Assembly: GCF_019443745.1 (NCBI RefSeq)
Contig: NZ_CP050948.1
Span: 3,972,001-4,036,000 of the forward strand
From: Iamia sp. SCSIO 61187
GTDB lineage: Bacteria; Actinomycetota; Acidimicrobiia; Acidimicrobiales; Iamiaceae
Length of the DNA: 64,000 bases
Direction: 5' to 3'
The position numbers were made by a program, and so were the translations under genes. Positions 1-9,472 of this stretch are shown piece by piece (within the stretch, counting starts at the first letter, position 1; each line of letters begins with the position of its first letter). The notes under the pieces were generated by a model. That model saw only the letters and a list, made by a program, of their open reading frames with translations. It made no database searches and had not been told where the DNA came from.

Positions 1-8
1 CGTTGACC

Positions 9-422
9 CTATTTCGTGTCGTCTCCGTCGATCGTGAGGATGTGGCAGACGTCGTCGTCGCCGCACTTGGAGGGGTCGAGGGAGCGGCTGCGCCGGAGGA
101 GTTGGTGAAGTTCGGCTTCGACTGCTGCGAGGTGCCGTTGGCGTTGCTGGACCTCGGAGAGTTTGGTCTCGAGGAGCAATCCGACGTGGCTGCACGGCAC
201 GGTGCCCTCGTCGCGGAGGTCGATGATGGTACCGATCTCTGCGAGCGTCAGCCCGGAGGCTTGTGCCGTGCGGATGAATCGCAGCCGGTGCAACGCAGCG
301 TCGTGGTACAGCCGGTAGCCGTTCGTCGCTCGTTCCGGTTCGGGGAGCAGCCCTCGCCGCTCGTAGAACCGCACCGTCTCGGGGGGCACCCCCACTGCAT
401 CTGCCAACTCACCGATCCGCAT
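9..422 (-). CDS. MerR-family heavy-metal-responsive regulator
   Basis: 137 aa. Residues 1-70 form the MerR winged helix-turn-helix (MRIGELADAVGVPPETVRFY at the N-terminus), followed by the dimerisation helix. Three cysteines (C77, C120, C126) sit where Hg/Zn/Pb-sensing MerR proteins place their metal ligands, so a soft metal is the likely effector; which one cannot be decided. It is divergent from the thiol protein, membrane protein and reductase cassette to its right. The MerR-type operator at 439-470 lies 17 bases upstream of its start codon, so it probably controls both directions. Family call is firm; metal identity is inference. Confidence 0.9.
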   Translation of the reverse strand: MRIGELADAVGVPPETVRFYERRGLLPEPERATNGYRLYHDAALHRLRFIRTAQASGLTLAEIGTIIDLRDEGTVPCSHVGLLLETKLSEVQQRQRHLAAVEAELHQLLRRSRSLDPSKCGDDDVCHILTIDGDDTK

Positions 423-438
423 TGCCCGATCCTACCGC

Positions 439-470
439 TTGACCTTGATCCGCAGATCAAGGTCTACGGT
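439..470 (+). promoter_or_regulatory. MerR-type promoter/operator with 20-bp spacer
   Basis: TTGACC (439-444) and TACGGT (465-470) are separated by 20 bases, the over-long spacing typical of MerR-activated promoters. Between them lies a perfect 10-bp inverted repeat, GACCTTGATC (441-450) and GATCAAGGTC (455-464), around CGCA. The next start codon, ATG at 477, is where transcription should begin, so the message is predicted to be leaderless. Confidence 0.8.
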
Positions 471-476
471 CCGGTG

Positions 477-788
477 ATGGACGTGACGCTGCTCTACTTC
501 GCCGACTGCCCGAACTGGAAGGTGGCCGACGGCCATCTCGCTGAGGTCGCCCGAGAGCTGCCGGACGTGACGATCACGCGACAACTGGTCAGCACCCCCG
601 AGGATGCAGCGCGGGTCGGTTTCCATGGCTCGCCCAGCATCCTCGTGGACGGGGTCGACGTCTTCGCCCAGCCCGAAGATGATCCCGGCGGTCGGGTCGG
701 CTTGTCCTGCCGGGTGTATCAGACCCCTGATGGCCCGGCTGGGTCCCCCACCCTGAGCCAGCTGCGAGCGGTGATGACCCGTGGCTGA
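477..788 (+). CDS. Thioredoxin-fold small protein of a metal-resistance cassette
   Basis: 103 aa, starting at ATG 477, seven bases after the -10 element of the MerR-type promoter and with no ribosome binding site, so leaderless translation is likely. The N-terminus (DVTLLYFADCPNWKVADGHL) is a beta-alpha-beta thioredoxin/glutaredoxin-like start with a single cysteine in place of CxxC. A similar small thiol protein recurs in actinobacterial mercury/metal operons, where a metal-carrying or thiol-buffering role is assumed rather than shown. It overlaps the next gene by 8 bases. A longer frame extends upstream but runs antisense through the merR gene and is rejected. Confidence 0.7.
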   Translation: MDVTLLYFADCPNWKVADGHLAEVARELPDVTITRQLVSTPEDAARVGFHGSPSILVDGVDVFAQPEDDPGGRVGLSCRVYQTPDGPAGSPTLSQLRAVMTRG

Positions 789-1083
789 TCGCAAGACCCC
801 CGTTGGCTTCATCGGCATGGGCGCCGCCATGGGCATCTGTTGCGCGTTCTCCATCCTGGTCCCGGTCGGCGTGGCCGGGGTCATCGCTGGGCTGTCGGTG
901 GGCCATTGGACCTTGATCGCCGCCGCCGCCGCCGTCGCCGTCACGGCGATCGGGCTCCGCCGGCGCGGTCGACAACGCGACCGGTGTCAAGGGCCTGCTG
1001 AGCTCACCTCGACGCCGAGCGCAGAACATGCCCGATTGCCCTCGCCGGCGACTCGCCCCTCGACACGACCGACCGCGAGATGA
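781..1083 (+). CDS. Small membrane protein, possible metal-uptake partner
   Basis: 100 aa from a GTG start, overlapping the thiol protein by 8 bases and the reductase by 4. Residues 7-58 form two hydrophobic segments; the first contains a CC pair (GICCAFSILVPVGVAGV), reminiscent of the vicinal cysteines of MerT-type inner-membrane mercury transporters. The tail after residue 60 is Arg/Pro-rich and probably cytoplasmic. Position between a thiol protein and a flavin disulfide reductase supports a role in passing metal or thiol-bound metal to the cytoplasm. Homology to MerT cannot be established by eye, so function is inference. Confidence 0.5.
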   Translation: MADRKTPVGFIGMGAAMGICCAFSILVPVGVAGVIAGLSVGHWTLIAAAAAVAVTAIGLRRRGRQRDRCQGPAELTSTPSAEHARLPSPATRPSTRPTAR

Positions 1084-2432
1084 CGACCTCGTATGACTTG
1101 GTCGTGATCGGTGCGGGCATGGCCGGCGGCGCGGCGGCCAACAAATGCGCGTCCGAAGGCTGGCGTGTCGCGATCGTCGACGAGCTCCCCTACGGGGGCA
1201 CCTGTGCGCTGCGGGGCTGCGACCCCAAGAAGATCCTGCGCCGGGGCGCCGAGATCATCGACAGCGCCAGGCTCATGAGCGGCAAAGGCATCGACTCCGC
1301 CGGGTTGACGATCAACTGGTCTGACCTGATGAAGCACAAGCACGGATTCACCGACCCGGCTCCGCAGAGCATGGAACAGGGGCTGATCCGCAACGGCGTC
1401 GAGACGTTCCACGGCACAGCGGCGTTCACTGCGCCGCACCTGCTCGACATCGACGGCGACACGGTCTAGTCGACACACTTCCTGATCGCCACCGGAGCAC
1501 GCCCGAACACCATGGACTTTCCAGGCGCCGACCACCTGCTCGACAGCACCGACTTCTTGAACCTGGCCAGCCTTCCTACCCGGATCCTGTTCATCGGCGG
1601 CGGCTTCATCTCATTCGAGTTCGCGCACATCGCAGCCCGGGCCGGCAGCCGACCGGTCATCATCGATCGCGGCGAACGCCCTCTCAAAGGCTTCGATCCC
1701 GATCTCGTCGAGCTCCTGGTCGCCCGCAGCTCGGCCGTAGGGATCGACGTTCACCGCCAAACCGTCGTCACCTCGATCAAATCGACCGGCTCGGGCTACC
1801 GCGTGACCGTTGATCGCGCCGGCGACCAAACCGTGATCGAGACCGACCTCGTCGTACACGGCGCAGGCCGCAGCCCAGAACTATCGAGACTTGAGCTCGA
1901 CGCCGCAGGCGTCGCCCACGGCGAGAGAGGCGTGAGTGTCGCCGGCCACCTCCAGAGCACCACCAACCCACGCGTCTTCGCAGCCGGCGACTCAGCCGAC
2001 ACCCCCGGCATGCCCCTGACCCCGGTCGCCGTGATCGAAGGCAAGGTCGCAGCATCGAACATGCTCAAGAACACGACCATCGTTCCCGACTACCACGGGG
2101 TGCCCACGGCCGTCTTCACGATCCCCGAGCTCGCCAGGGTGGGACTGCTCGAAGCAGACGCCAGGCAGAAGGACATCGATCTCGACATCCGCTACACCGA
2201 CACCGCCGACTGGTACTCGAACTACCGCACCGGCGAGACGACCGCAGCAGCGAAGATCCTCGTCGACACCTCGACCGACACCATCGTCGGTGCCCACATG
2301 CTCGGGCCCGAGTACGGCGAGCTCATCAACTTCTGCGCCCTCGCCATCAAGCTTGGACTCACCACCAGGCAGCTGAAGTCGATGACCGCCGCCTACCCGA
2401 CCGTCACGTCGGACCTCGGCTCCATGCTATGA
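1080..2432 (+). pseudogene. FAD-dependent pyridine nucleotide-disulfide reductase, interrupted by TAG
   Basis: One frame of 450 codons runs from ATG 1080 to 2432, the usual length for the glutathione/mercuric reductase family, but codon 130 is TAG (1467-1469). Before it: the Rossmann motif (VVIGAGMAGGAAA) and the redox-active disulfide GGTCALRGCDPKK. After it: ATGARPNT, a second Rossmann motif (ILFIGGGFISFEFAHIAARA), the FAD motif VFAAGDSADTPG and the dimerisation domain. The C-terminus has AYPTVTSDLGSML rather than the HPT motif of classical lipoamide or mercuric reductases, so it belongs to a related subfamily of unknown substrate. A restart at ATG 1512 would give a 306-aa fragment without the FAD-binding N-terminus. 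The stop may be a real mutation or a sequence error. Confidence 0.8.
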
Positions 2433-2532
2433 CGGCGCCGATCTTGCGTTCGAAAGGGCCCTGCTCGCCTTCGCCGCGTCGCGTCGCACCCTGGCCTCGG
2501 TCCCGCGCCCGCTTCGCCATGATCGTACCGAA

Positions 2533-3360
2533 GTGGTCCTGAGCGCCATCCCAAGCCCAAGTCAGAACGCGCTCGAGCTCGGCCCGTTGACCATACGGGC
2601 CTATGGGCTGGCGATCGGCTTGGGTGTCATCGTGGGCGTGGTCATCGCCCAGCGACGCTGGGCGGCTCGCGGTGGCGATCCCAGCGACATCTCAGGGTTG
2701 GCGGTATGGGCCGTGACGGTCGGTGTGGTGGGCGCCCGGGCGTACCACGTCCTCACCGACTACCAGCGCTTCGAGGGTCGCTGGCTCGATGCGTTCAAGG
2801 TCTGGGAAGGCGGACTCGGCATCCCGGGTGGGCTGCTCGCCGGGGTCGTGGCCGGTGTCCTGGTCGCCCGCCGCAGAGATCTGCCCGCGGCCGAGCTGCT
2901 TGACGTTGCGGCCCCAGCGATCCCCATCGCCCAGGCCATCGGAAGGCTGGGCAACTGGTTCAATCAGGAGCTGTTCGGCCGTCCGACGGACCTGCCCTGG
3001 GGTTTGCGGATCGACGCCTCCCGGCGACCCGATGGCTACCTCAATGACGCGACCTTCCACCCCACGTTCCTCTACGAAGCCCTGTGGAACCTCGCACTTG
3101 CGGGCGCCTTGGTCCTCTACGGAAGGCGCCGACCTGACGGGCCGCCGGGACGGATCTTCGCCCTGTACGTCGCCGGATACGCCGCCGGCCGTCTCTGGGT
3201 CGAGGCGCTCAGGATCGACGAAGCCTCTCTGATCGCCGGGGTCCGCGTGAACATCTGGGTGAGCGCCGCGGCCGGAGCGGTCCTGGCTGTCTGGTGGCTC
3301 ATCCACCGCAGGGATGGCTCGCCTGCCGCACTCGACGACAGCACCCCCTCCACATCGTGA
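2533..3360 (+). CDS. lgt: Prolipoprotein diacylglyceryl transferase
   Basis: 275 aa. Transfers diacylglycerol from phosphatidylglycerol to the lipobox cysteine of prolipoproteins, the first step of lipoprotein maturation in the cytoplasmic membrane. The Lgt signature is clear (AIGRLGNWFNQELFG near residues 135-150), as are HPTFLYEALWN near residue 176 and about seven membrane segments. A GTG start at 2533 puts the N-terminus just before the conserved G-P-L-T-I-R-A-Y-G stretch. It lies 100 bases downstream of the reductase in the same direction. The matching signal peptidase gene lspA is at 48588-49082, and many lipoproteins are encoded between, so this may be an accessory copy serving the element. 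Confidence 0.93.
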   Translation: MVLSAIPSPSQNALELGPLTIRAYGLAIGLGVIVGVVIAQRRWAARGGDPSDISGLAVWAVTVGVVGARAYHVLTDYQRFEGRWLDAFKVWEGGLGIPGGLLAGVVAGVLVARRRDLPAAELLDVAAPAIPIAQAIGRLGNWFNQELFGRPTDLPWGLRIDASRRPDGYLNDATFHPTFLYEALWNLALAGALVLYGRRRPDGPPGRIFALYVAGYAAGRLWVEALRIDEASLIAGVRVNIWVSAAAGAVLAVWWLIHRRDGSPAALDDSTPSTS

Positions 3361-3377
3361 TCGCGGCTCTCAGCCTC

Positions 3378-4835
3378 CTAGCCCGTCAGCTCGTCGAAGG
3401 TGGCTTGGACGGAGTCCTCGACGTCGAGGTCGAGATCGTCGAGGCCCTTGATGTAGGCGGCGTAGGCGCTTAGCACGGCCTGGCGGTTGCCGGCGGCTGC
3501 GTGCGCACGCATCAGTGCTTCGGCCAGACCGCTGTGGAGGGGCAGGGCGGCGGTGACCGAGTGAAGGACATCGGCGGCAGCCTCCGGCTCGCCGAGGTCG
3601 ATGTACGTCTCGGCGCACTGCTGGGCGACCCCGGCGATGCGCACTTCCCACCGGTTCACCAGGTTCTCGACGTCGATCCAGGTGTACGAGGACCGGGCCC
3701 GACTCGGGTAGCTGAACACCTTTCCGGTCACGAGGCCCAGGGCCTCCCGGTAGACGTCGGCCGCTTCGGCTGGCGGAAGGTTGGCGGCCCGAGCAACACG
3801 CCGCTCGAACAGCTCCGTGTCGGTGACGAGCCGTGGCCCGGCGCTGTATCGCCCGTCGTGCGAGGTCGGGAGGTGGTTCGTCCCAACCCCGGCTCGGCAC
3901 TGTGACATGAGGTCACGCAGCCGGCGACGGTGGTCGGCCAGGCCCGGCTCGCTCCAGCAGGCGTCCTGGAGCTGTTCCGAGGACACTGACCGGTGGATGG
4001 CGATGTAGGCGATCACGGCTGTCGGCTTGGGCGCGATGCCCTTGCGGCCGCCCTCGATCGTGATGTCGCCCAAGAGGCGGACGAGGACGTCGTACTCCGG
4101 CTCCGAGGTGTCGACCTCGTCGCCTTCGGTCTCGCCGGGGTCGGGCTCGGGCTCCTCGTCGGGATCTGGCCAAGGCAGCTCGACCGCCTCCGCGGAGCGC
4201 ACGAGACGAGCGATGTCCGCGGCGCCCTCGGTGTCGACCATCTGGCCTGTGCAGGTGAGACCGAGGGCGGGGACGGTCACCACGCCGGCCCGGCACTCGA
4301 TGGTCGTCGCCGGAGCATCGACGGCGCCGACGACGACCACACCGACGGTCGATGGCCGACAGGTCGTCAGCGCATCGAGCACGCCCTGCGGTGGCGCCGA
4401 CGCAGCGATGACGGCCAGCGGGGCGAGGACATCGTGAGCCGGGTCGGCTCCACGGCCGACGAACCCGTTGCCCCAGCCGTTGGTCTCGATCGCCCGGTGG
4501 GTCTGCTCGACCCACACGCCGAGGTCTGCTGCGATGGCGTCCCAGTCGTCCACGACGGTGGCGTGGTCGAAGCCCTGGGTGACGCTCGGGTCGAGCAGCT
4601 CGCCGACCACGAAGACCTCGGGGGCGTCGGCGGTCGAGCGGAGCAGCAGCTCCATGGCCATCGACCGCGCCAGCTCCCGGCTCGCCTGGCCGTCGCCGAT
4701 GAGGCTCACCAGCCCCTCGGCCTCGAGGTCGACATAGACCTGGCCGTCGTCGTCAGGCTGTCCCAGTGTGACGAGGAGCGGCACCGCGGAGATGTCGCCG
4801 GGCGGGAGGTCGATGGTCTGGTCCAGCGTCCACAC
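3378..4835 (-). pseudogene. C-terminal part of a BTAD-type regulatory protein, cut off by IS3
   Basis: 485 codons remain. The last 250 residues show a winged-helix region (AVIAYIAIHRSVSSEQLQDA) followed by a helical, TPR-like bacterial transcriptional activator domain (SARTP/AfsR type) ending in FDELTG. The first 230 residues are an alpha/beta domain with an acidic linker (DPDEEPEPDPGETEGDE). Family members are usually much longer, with N-terminal membrane segments and often LysM; that part is missing because an IS3-family element begins at 4838, two bases from the first codon here (GTG). No N-terminal remainder is visible beyond the element, so a deletion probably accompanied the insertion. 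It is likely non-functional. Confidence 0.65.
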
Positions 4836-4852
4836 ACTGAACCGCCCCGGGT

Positions 4853-6138
<1,286 letters not shown>

Positions 6139-6415
6139 AAGACCCGGGGCGGTTCACTCTCCCCGGTTGCCCGATCGATCAGGCGTCGGCCACTCCGTGG
6201 ACGGGAGGACGGGGTTGGGAGCATCGACCACGGAGCATCCGACGTGTCACCCCGCACCGAAGCGGGTTGAGTCCTCGCAAGGCGGGACGCCTCAGCACTA
6301 CCCAAGGGTGTGATGGGGCATACATGAGATGTCATGAGAAGGCAGGAGCCGCGCATGACGCACCTCGTCGGGGGACGCACGATGTGACGACCGGCTCGGC
6401 GGGCTGGTTCCAAGC

Positions 6416-7105
6416 TCACCCGACGAGCCGCAGCTCGCGAAGGCGGCGCTCGGCCCGCCAGCGGCGCTGGCCGATGGCGGCGGGTGTGGTGCCCTGTTCA
6501 CGAGCGAGTTCCACGAGCGTCTCGCCGTGGACCCTCGTCCGCACGATCATCGAGGCCGCCCTGGGCATGACGTGACCCTCGACCTCGGCGACGCGGAGCT
6601 GCTCGAACACCGAGCGAGCGATGACCTCGTCCTCGGGCGTGCGAGTCGGTGACGGTGGGTCGGACACCATCTCCGCCCACTCGCCCGGAGCCTCGATCCG
6701 GCGGTGCGCCCGGTAGCGCTTCTTCACGTCGAGCAGGACGTTGCCGGCGACTCTCCCTTCCCGGTCGACGGGGTAGGTGCGGATCCGCTCCCAGGCGATT
6801 GAGACCAGCTCCTCGATGGCGTTGTGATCGTCGTTGCCCGTCGTGCGGCCGAGGTGGAGACCCGGGGAGGAGGGCCTGGCATGGAGCGTCGGCGGCGAGT
6901 CGTCGTCGGCCGCCATGGTCACCAGCGCCCGGAGGACTGGGTTGGCCCGGTCGGCGTCGCGGCGAGCGGCGAGGACGTCGTCGAGGTCGACGAGCCCCGC
7001 CAAGGCCTCGTGCGTGTTGGCCCACCGGATGACGGCGCGGCGGGCGGCGGGGCCGGTGGCGATGCGGTCCCACTCTTGATCCAGGTCCTGTGCGATTCGA
7101 GCCAT
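6416..7105 (-). CDS. Sigma-70-like helix-turn-helix protein of the conjugation module
   Basis: 229 aa from ATG 7105, chosen because a strong ribosome binding site (AGGAGG complement at 7112-7117) lies 6 bases upstream; a longer frame reaching 7207 has no such support. Residues 110-155 resemble sigma region 2 (AIEELVSIAWERIRTYPVDR) and the last 45 residues a region-4-like HTH (TLVELAREQGTTPAAIGQRR). Proteins of this size and layout recur beside actinobacterial MobF relaxases, where their role is not established. It could act as an alternative sigma factor or a DNA-binding regulator of transfer genes. Confidence 0.55.
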   Translation of the reverse strand: MARIAQDLDQEWDRIATGPAARRAVIRWANTHEALAGLVDLDDVLAARRDADRANPVLRALVTMAADDDSPPTLHARPSSPGLHLGRTTGNDDHNAIEELVSIAWERIRTYPVDREGRVAGNVLLDVKKRYRAHRRIEAPGEWAEMVSDPPSPTRTPEDEVIARSVFEQLRVAEVEGHVMPRAASMIVRTRVHGETLVELAREQGTTPAAIGQRRWRAERRLRELRLVG

Positions 7106-7624
7106 CGGTGGCCTCCTCGTGTCGATGAGCACGGGGAGGGTCTGATGGAGGCATCGTGCGAACCGTCGTGAGACGAGTCGTGCTCGCGAAGGTTCCCGCA
7201 CGATCACGTCTCTCCGATGAGGGATCGGCGTGGGGTCGACGGCCTAGCGAGCCGTGGAACGACACCTGATCACCATCTCGCCGGCGGGCCACCCGGACCC
7301 CCGGGTCGCGCGCGCCGGCTTCGACCTCGAGCACGCCTACGTCGAGCGGTGCTGGGCACCGGTGCTCGGGCCGACGTCGACCGCCTTGCTCCGGCGCCTA
7401 CCGGCGCTCTGGGCCGAGGCCGAGCCGGCGCGCATCGACTTCGGTGAGCTCTCCCGCTCCCTCGGCGTCGGCACGGGGCGGGGCGAGCACAGCCCGCTCT
7501 CGCGAACGCTGGATCGCCTCGTGCGCTACCGCTTCGCCCGCCAAGCAGCGGACGGCCAGTGGGAGGTCTTCCGCCAGGTGCGCCCCCTGGACACCCACCA
7601 ACTCCGGCGACTGCCGGAGTGGTC

Positions 7625-8905
7625 TGACCTTCCCCCGGTTGCTCGGACACCGATCGTGTGAGGACGATGTCCTTGCCGAAGGGAGCCTCGAGTGCCGTTG
7701 CCTCATCCGCCGGAGTTCCGGCGTCGTGCTGTTGAGCTAGCCCGCCAGGTCGATGACGACGGCCAGCGTGTGCGACCGGTGAAGGACCTGGCCATGGAGC
7801 TGGGCATCTCGGAGTCGTGCCTGCGCAACTGGGTCGCCCAGGCCGACGTCGACGAAGGCCGCCGCGAGGGACTCACCACCGGTGAGCGGTCTGAGCTGGC
7901 TGAGCTACGCCGGGAGAAGCGCCGTCTGGAGCTCGAGAACGAGATCCTCAAGCGCGCCGCTGCCTACTTCGCTCGGGAGAACGTCCTCCCAAAATGATGT
8001 TCCCGGTGATCGCCGAGCTGGCGATCGAGGGCGTACCGATCAGGGTCGCCTGCCGGGTCCTCAACGTGTCGCCGTCGGGGTTCTACGACTGGCGGAACCG
8101 GCCACCATCGGCCCGTGCGCTCGCCGATGCTGAGCTGACCGCCACGATCCAGGACATCCACGCTGCTTCGAGGGGCACCTACGGCTCGCCTCGGGTCCAT
8201 GCCGAGCTCCGCCTCGGCATGGGCCTGCGCTGCGGTCGCAAGCGCGTCGAGCGGCTGATGCGCCAGTCAGGGATCTGCGGGGTCCATCGCCGCAAGGGCA
8301 CCCGCCGACGACCGGCGCCGGCCGTGCACGACGATCTGGTCCGTCGCCAGTTCCACCCGACCGGGCCCGACAGGCTCTGGGTCACCGACATCACCCAGCA
8401 CCGCACCGACCAAGGCTGGGTCTACCTCGCCGTGGTCCTCGACGCCTGGTCCCGGCGCGTCGTGGGCTGGTCGATCTCTGAACGCATCGAAGCCGACATC
8501 GTCGTCGATGCCTTGGACATGGCCCGCTGGCGCCGCCGCTCAGCGGCCGGGACCGTGGTTCACTCCGACCGCGGAGCCCAATACACCTCCTGGGCCTTCG
8601 GCCACCGGCTCCGCCAAGCCGGCCTCCTCGGCTCCATGGGCCGCATCGGCTGCGGCCTCGACAACGCCATGGCCGAGAGCTTCTTCGGGTCCATGCAGAT
8701 CGAGCTGCTCGACCGCCGCCGCTGGGCCACCCGAGACGAGCTCGCCACCGCCCTGTTCGACTGGATCGAAGCCTTCTACAACCCCACCCGCCGCCACTCC
8801 GCCCTCGGCTACCTCAGCCCCATCGCCTACGAACGAGCCACACCCCCGCCGCCACCGCGGCATGATCACCACACCAACCCCGTCCGGAGAACCGGGGGAA
8901 GGTCA
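7625..8905 (+). mobile_element. IS3-family insertion sequence (copy B) with 4-bp target duplication
   Basis: 1281 bp bounded by terminal repeats TGACCTTCCCCCGGTT (7625) and its complement (ending 8905); similarity extends to 24 bases with three mismatches. The flanks are GGTC on both sides (7621-7624 and 8906-8909), a clean 4-bp target duplication that indicates a simple, probably recent transposition. It encodes orfA and orfB in the plus direction and is a different element from copy A. Confidence 0.92.
7692..7997 (+). CDS. IS3-family transposase OrfA (copy B)
   Basis: 101 aa from a GTG or an internal start near 7692. It has the IS3 orfA layout: helix-turn-helix (LAMELGISESCLRNWVAQAD) and a leucine-zipper segment (LAELRREKRRLELENEILKR) ending in AAAYFARENVLPK. 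The stop codon TGA overlaps the ATG of orfB, and the sequence CCCAAAATGATG at the junction contains an A4 run that could serve as a -1 slippery site to make the OrfAB transposase. Confidence 0.9.
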   Translation: MPLPHPPEFRRRAVELARQVDDDGQRVRPVKDLAMELGISESCLRNWVAQADVDEGRREGLTTGERSELAELRREKRRLELENEILKRAAAYFARENVLPK

Positions 8906-9472
8906 GGTCCCGCCGGATGCACACCGAGCTGCTCGACCGGCACATCGCCGGCCTCACCTCCACGACACCAGCAGCTCAGCTCACCACCCGACTCGACCGC
9001 ATCCAATCCCGCCGACCACCAGAACACCGACCCAACACCACCACTCCATCCAGACACCTCGAACCATGACCCCACCACGACCGAACAGCCACCCACACAC
9101 CCGCCCATCCACCTCCCCACCGACCCAGCAGATACGACAGGCACACATTTGCGGGTTCCCCTTCGGGGAACCCGCCGACCGCCGTCGCCAAGCCGTCCGG
9201 TGAAGTTCACCGTCACCCCGCTCGGCGGGGGTCGGAGCGCTATCGCGCAGGTGGTCGATGGCATCGTCCGGTACCTCCAGCCCCGGCGGCGAGCGCCGGC
9301 CGTCCGTCGTCTGGGGCCGACGGTCCGTCGAGGTACTACGCCGACAGCGGCGAGGAGCCAGGGCGCTGGTCCGGGCGGGCAGCCGAGCTGGCAGGCCTCC
9401 GAGGCCGGGTGCGCACGGACGACTTCGCTGCGGTGCTATCGGGCCGTGATCCCGGGACCGGCGAACGTCTGA
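7994..9472 (+). CDS. IS3-family transposase OrfB (copy B), frame open beyond the element
   Basis: The conserved transposase occupies about the first 290 codons. It has an HTH_21-like start (VLNVSPSGFYDWRNRPPS) and an rve core with the catalytic acids in LWVTDITQHRTDQGWVYLAV, VVHSDRGAQYTSWAFG and AMAESFFGSMQIELLD. No stop codon occurs before the right terminal repeat (ends 8905), so the open frame continues into flanking DNA to 9472, adding a Pro/Thr-rich tail and then the relaxase N-terminal codons, which happen to be in the same frame. The functional protein is thought to end near the element boundary; the tail is an insertion artefact. Confidence 0.85.
   Translation: MMFPVIAELAIEGVPIRVACRVLNVSPSGFYDWRNRPPSARALADAELTATIQDIHAASRGTYGSPRVHAELRLGMGLRCGRKRVERLMRQSGICGVHRRKGTRRRPAPAVHDDLVRRQFHPTGPDRLWVTDITQHRTDQGWVYLAVVLDAWSRRVVGWSISERIEADIVVDALDMARWRRRSAAGTVVHSDRGAQYTSWAFGHRLRQAGLLGSMGRIGCGLDNAMAESFFGSMQIELLDRRRWATRDELATALFDWIEAFYNPTRRHSALGYLSPIAYERATPPPPPRHDHHTNPVRRTGGRSGPAGCTPSCSTGTSPASPPRHQQLSSPPDSTASNPADHQNTDPTPPLHPDTSNHDPTTTEQPPTHPPIHLPTDPADTTGTHLRVPLRGTRRPPSPSRPVKFTVTPLGGGRSAIAQVVDGIVRYLQPRRRAPAVRRLGPTVRRGTTPTAARSQGAGPGGQPSWQASEAGCARTTSLRCYRAVIPGPANV
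9151..9175. other. Perfect 11-bp hairpin upstream of the relaxase
   Basis: GCGGGTTCCCC (9151-9161) and its exact complement (9165-9175) enclose TTC. It lies between the end of the split gene (9069) and the relaxase start (9200). There is no T tract after it, so it is a poor intrinsic terminator; a relaxase-recognised structure (oriT component) or a transcript hairpin are alternatives. Confidence 0.5.

Larger units (their letters stand above)
7254..9069 (+). pseudogene. Winged-helix-like protein of the conjugation module, split by IS3 copy B
   Basis: A GTG start at 7254 begins a frame that would read on as one protein of about 176 aa if the IS3 element (7625-8905) and one copy of the GGTC duplication are removed: residues 1-123 come from 7254-7624 and the rest from 8910-9069. 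The joined junction reads LPEWSRRMHTELLDRHIAGL, giving a natural tail. The central part (LSRTLDRLVRYRFARQAADG) looks like a wing and recognition helix. Function is unknown; position just upstream of the relaxase suggests a transfer accessory or regulator. In its current state the gene stops inside the element at 7661. Confidence 0.7.

Noticed and set aside
3-476. Upstream extension of the thiol protein frame
   Set aside because: It runs antisense to merR and across the MerR operator; the domain begins at ATG 477.
2427-2537. 36-codon frame overlapping the reductase end and the lgt start
   Set aside because: Arg/Pro-rich, no ribosome binding site and no hydrophobic or structured segment.
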